In this document: piece after piece, positions 59,656 to 64,000 of the stretch
How positions within the stretch are numbered: the stretch's first letter is position 1
Layout: each line of letters starts with the position of its first letter
Assembly (NCBI RefSeq): GCF_051622035.1
Contig: NC_135362.1
Coordinates: forward strand, 16,343,501-16,407,500
Direction of reading: 5' to 3'
DNA length: 64,000 bases
Origin: Arctopsyche grandis
Taxonomy: Eukaryota > Arthropoda > Insecta > Trichoptera > Hydropsychidae
Program-made: the position numbers and the translations under genes
Notes under the pieces: generated by a model
Seen by the model: the letters and a program-made list of their open reading frames with translations, nothing else
The model's database searches: none
What the model was told of the DNA's origin: nothing

Positions 59656-60894
59656 TAAAATATAAATGAATAAATGTGTTCAAATAAGAGTGTACGAAAA
59701 TATAAGGCGCTCAATGAGATATGTATCTTGCAATCAAAGACACAAACCGTGCATGTGCTTTGTATTTTATGTAATTTGGACGGGCTATAATAGTTAATCG
59801 TTATTGTATAAATTTATAAAAAAAGGTGTTGAATAAACATATGATTTTATTTTCTTTTTATATATGTACATACATACATACTCTTGTTAAATCAATATCG
59901 AATGGTAAATAAATATGTAAGTTATTTTTCTACTGCGAATTTTAACACACGTTTCGTGATAAAGCCACCGAATTTCGAAAGCAACTTTCGACGCATATTC
60001 GCGCAAATCCTCAGACATTTATTAATGCGATTCGGACCCGTTAAAAAAGGCAGCCAAGAATGCCACTCGTTAGAGGCACGCGAACCCCGCAGGAACACAC
60101 GTCGAGTGAAAGTTGAACTTCGAAACAAAACAATTAAAAAAACAGAGGTACGTGTGGGTACATATCTTCGTAAATAAACAAAAAAATTGCAAATATTCGC
60201 GATTCGTCGATGTGATTTATGGAGACGATAACTGCGTGCCGTCTTCATCTCGAGACCAATCCGCCGATGGGCCGATAATGACGACCATTACCGCGCCCCC
60301 ATTTTCACCCGACGCTCGTGAACACTGCCAAGAATATCGAGTTGAGAGTTAAACTGTGTCGGTATCGGTCGATCAGAAGTTCCAGCCAAGAAGTTCCAAC
60401 TGAAGAAAGTGAAACGTCCACAATGGAATGTGCGTCCGACGGATGGATGGGAACGCTGGACGATAGCAAAAGCAAATTCTACACCAAATCTGGGACAACC
60501 GTGGAATGTTGACCACCGATAAATAACCATTTTGCAATGCAGTGATGCGAAATGATGAGAAAATCGTACTACTATTATTGACGTACGACTATTGGATTTA
60601 TTGTACGAAATGGTTGTATTTTATATCAGAAACACGGTCTCTAGGCATTCAAAACGTTATTTGTGAAACGCCTTAAAATAATTAATTGTATATAGATATG
60701 ATTATGTTTAGTGGGTGGAAATAGTAATAAATTCAAATATAATAGCAAATTTTAAATCCAAATATGGTGTTTCATATTATACATCAGCTAATTTTGATTA
60801 TTTTAAGAAATAATATAGTGACTCAGTGATAAGTGTTATATAAACCACAGCATAACTCACAGGTTAAACTATTGTTTACCAGTATAGAGGTTTA

Positions 60895-61165
60895 GCCAGC
60901 AGCATAGCTCGGTGGTTGCGTTAATGCTAGCCACCGAAAGATTCCTGGGATTAAGTCCTAGGTTGACATCGACTGAAAATAATTTATTTGCAAATATTTC
61001 TGTAGTACTACTGCTGGTCAGACATGGATATTTGTGACTCCAAGTCGATTGTTTCGTATCAGAGTTTGCCGATTTGTCTGATTTCATTGTTGAAACAGTT
61101 CCTCATCAAATTGGTAAAACCATCCTACCCACTATGTCACTATCATTTTTAAAAAAATACATAAA
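60895..61165 (+). mobile_element. tRNA-derived SINE copy, variant head
   Basis: Head AGCATAGCTCGGTGGTTGCG..AATGCTAGCCACC with box B-like GGGATTAAGTCCT, then the family body (TTTGTGACTCCAAGTCGATTG, TTTCATTGTTGAAACAG). It resembles the minus-strand copies at 41,085 and 59,275 more than those at 12,022 and 45 kb, so at least two subfamilies exist. The terminal hairpin is missing. Confidence 0.7.
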
Positions 61166-62937
61166 TCTTTAAATTTATATATTTACAAATTTAATATACC
61201 ATTGATTTCATGTAATATGTTGAGATAAATTTGTCATTGAAACGAAGCATACATATATTTTATACATGAATCACAAATTTTTTAAGAAGTTCAACTAGAA
61301 AAAATGCTAGTTCATTTAAATATGTGTACAAAGATCTTGCTTCCTTGTAACTGGAGAGTAACACTAATAAATAGAGATAGGATAGTCACAGTGCTATCCA
61401 TTGTTCCATTGTTGTAAATCCTTTGTAAAAAAGGTTCGGCAAACCTTTAACAATGCATTTACAACCTTTGAACAATACGCGGCACCTTCTGGGTCCGGTG
61501 ACTACTAATAAATAATAATAGTTTATCAATTAGTAAAAAACCGTCGACATAATCGCATTATTGAAGGAATGTTAAAGATTAGCTAGTACATAGTTTCAAA
61601 TATTAGCTTCAGTTAGCACTCAAATTAGTTTCGTAGGTGAAAGATTAAATCTGATATCGTAAACAGTTAAAATAAATAAAAGATCAAAACCCAACTAGTT
61701 TTGTAACGGAACTGACATGGCGTGTCGGATATGGAAGGTTCAGTCTAGAAAATTAATTTCTATAATTGCATCGAAATAAAACGTAATGAGTCGAAACATA
61801 ACTCACGGTCGGTATGTAATTAGGATTACGCTCGAGAAAATGGTATTATGATACCTAATGGTGAAATTATAATAAAAAAAACCACAACAGAAGAAAACTT
61901 GCGAGATGTGCGTTAGAGTTAATCAGGCAAACAAACGTGTTTTATTATTATTTTTTCGAAATGTCAGAGAGGTTGTCTAATATAATGTGGGATTTGAACT
62001 CGAACCCGTAGCGACATGGTAACGTGTCGAGTTCGTTTCCCACGTGGTACCATAGATTGCGATGCTATTATCACATTAACGCCACAAATTTTCGTTATAT
62101 AGTAGTCACGTAATATACTATACGATATTACAATTTAAAAATAATTTAAAAGAAAACAAATACTAGACCAAGCTACAAAAAAATTACGAAAAAAAACCAA
62201 TCATTATTGTTATTTGTGTATGCATTGCGTTATTTTCAATTAACACTTAATCAGAAGCAACCCATGTATGTACATACATATATGTATATATTTACTATGA
62301 TCTTTATGGTAATAAAGTAAAAATATGTGGCACCTACTGTTCCAACATCTCCATGTCATTGCTAATTCGTACGATTTTATTATTTCGACAAGTTTTTCAA
62401 ATATGGGAAGTACGGTTATTGATCACTGTCAAAAATATATCAATACAAGGATAAAATATCACCCAAAACACTACAGTGGGTGAGTTTTCAAGGATCGCGA
62501 CGTTATAGATTAGGCGTGCTAGCGTTTTTGCATGTGCAAAACTAAAAAAAAATCACCAAAATACAGACACACATACTAACATACTAACACACACATTTTT
62601 TTCTACACCATGAAAACGTGATCAGAGTTAGAATCAGTTAAAACTTTTGCGTAATCACAAAACTTCATCTATTATTACTATGTACGGTGTATTATACATA
62701 TGTACATATGTATGTAGATAAAGTAAAAAAAAATAACACGTGCCGCGTACCATGGTTTTTATGAACCATCTTCAATCAGTCATCATTTTATCAATTAGTT
62801 AATTAGGTACTGAAATTTAAAAACCGAAAATCGCACTGGGTATTTAGTGAAAAACAAGATTTTTCTTTTACATATTATAATTTTTCACATAATTTTACTG
62901 AATGCTATGCAAATATTATTAACATAACATTTTTTTC

Positions 62938-62970
62938 ATTGGATTACTATTTGCCAAATAGTAATCCAAT
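62938..62970. repeat. 33-bp perfect palindrome
   Basis: ATTGGATTACTATTTG, a central C, then CAAATAGTAATCCAAT, flanked by TTTTTTC and AAAAAAAAA so the pairing nearly extends to 45 bases. No similar sequence was noticed elsewhere in the window. Confidence 0.85.
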
Positions 62971-64000
62971 AAAAAAAAATCACACATTTTCCACAAAATA
63001 CCAGAGCTTTCAATTCTTGGGAAGTAAAGCTACAAAATGGAACAATACAATTAGAAAAGAACATGGCACTTGAATGCAATGGAATATTTTAATTTACTAA
63101 CATACCCACTCAAGAAAGCGGGTTTTATCTAAAAAAAAGTACAAAACAATTTTTTGATAACATAAGTTTTCTTTACATTTCAAGATACATAGTACCTACT
63201 ATGTATTAAAAAAATTACGGGCTCAAAGTGAATATGAAGGTGAAATACGACGAATAAAAAGCACGTCAAAAGGTTAAGTAACTATTCTTTCGAATGAAAA
63301 TATTCAAATCAGTTGATGGATCATTCAAAAATCAAAGATAGTACGCGATAATGATGCATGTGTAAATTTCGGCGTATCTGTGTCAGCGGTGAAGGGGTCA
63401 AAATTATAACTAATATTGCTTTTCGCAATTTCGAGACAATAATAACCAACAGCTCATATGCGGGAGAGAGAGATATCACCTTGGAAAACGGACACGTTTA
63501 AAAAATTGGGCGAGAATTGCACCACCGTAATTTTAATCTACTCATCACCTTTGACCTCATCCTGTATGTGTATACATGGCGCGGTCACGATACATAATAC
63601 GGTACGTTATTTATGTCGATTGTGTTATTTCAATTTTTTTTTGTTTATGTCTACCTACAATGTGTGTGCCCGCTTTTATTTCAATTATGCGATTTCGCAA
63701 TAGATGGCGAACATGGCCATGAATCATTCGCGTGTAATTGGACATGGTGGAAACATGTGCATCGCTTATCTATTCATATGATCGACAGCAAATCAACGGT
63801 ACAGACGGTCGATTGAAGATATAGTCAGGTGTTGAGATGGTGAAAAAAAAACTCGATCTCACTACTGACCCGATAACCTAATGGACGTTTCTCGGCAAAA
63901 AGTTGCAAATCGAATCTTAAAAGATTGCATCTTTAATTTAATGCAGGCGTCGTCAAAATATTGTCAGTGCGAATCGTGATTTGATCTCGATACGTACATA

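Larger units (their letters stand above)
50101..64000 (-). other. Probable further intron of the outspread-like gene; no exon found
   Basis: The exon at 49,963-50,100 starts with two bases of a split codon, so at least one coding exon lies upstream. No minus-strand segment here resembles the first PH domain of MPRIP/outspread, so those exons are probably beyond the window. The stretch contains the MITE, SINE, Tigger-like, minisatellite and palindrome features listed separately. Repeat-poor GC-richer islands lie near 50.15-50.55, 52.5-52.75, 54.2-54.7, 56.5-57.1, 58.2-58.7, 59.93-60.55 and 63.4-63.85 kb. Confidence 0.6.

Noticed and set aside
1..64000. CRISPR arrays, bacterial operons, ribosomal RNA
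   Set aside because: Nothing of this kind was seen; the repeats present are transposons, microsatellites and minisatellites of a eukaryotic genome.

Overview
The window is AT-rich nuclear DNA from an insect. The evidence is spliced genes with GT-AG introns, dispersed non-LTR retrotransposons, tRNA-derived SINEs, Helitrons and hAT-type elements, and a protein that matches the insect outspread / vertebrate MPRIP family. I cannot place the order. A palindromic TACATATGTA-type motif is scattered throughout, and most of the 64 kb is intron or intergenic DNA filled with transposon remains.

Left third (1-15.9 kb): mostly gene-poor. It holds one possible orphan coding exon (5.35-5.56 kb, minus), two hAT-like non-autonomous elements with perfect 8-bp target duplications (7.1-7.9 and 15.2-15.6 kb) and a nearly intact RTE-like LINE (8.75-11.72 kb) broken only at a run of nine C. 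A second RTE copy lies tail-to-tail with it and carries a SINE inside. A Helitron copy (13.4-14.5 kb) has swollen with a GC-rich palindromic minisatellite and homopolymer tracts.

Middle (15.9-24.4 kb): three real genes sit close together. On the plus strand, a gene of about ten coding exons (16.2-21.8 kb) encodes a roughly 1,000-residue alpha-helical protein, possibly a MEI1 homologue. Its large seventh intron holds a stack of nested transposons (Jockey, hAT and two Helitrons). On the minus strand, a small three-exon gene (21.88-22.62 kb) encodes a 115-residue secreted cysteine-rich protein; its last exon overlaps the 3' UTR of the plus-strand gene.

Right part (24.4-64 kb): a very large minus-strand gene, outspread/MPRIP-like, with twelve coding exons recovered. 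They run from a stop codon at 24,361 to an exon at 49,963-50,100 beyond an 18.4-kb intron, and reading phase is conserved across every junction. The protein has a PH domain, a long serine-rich and coiled-coil middle and the MPRIP-type C-terminal coiled coil. The first PH domain and the start codon are not found and presumably lie beyond 64 kb, so 50.1-64 kb is probably another giant intron. The introns carry SINEs, MITEs, an RTE fragment, a Tigger-like element, hairpins and minisatellites, plus GC-richer islands that could be regulatory.
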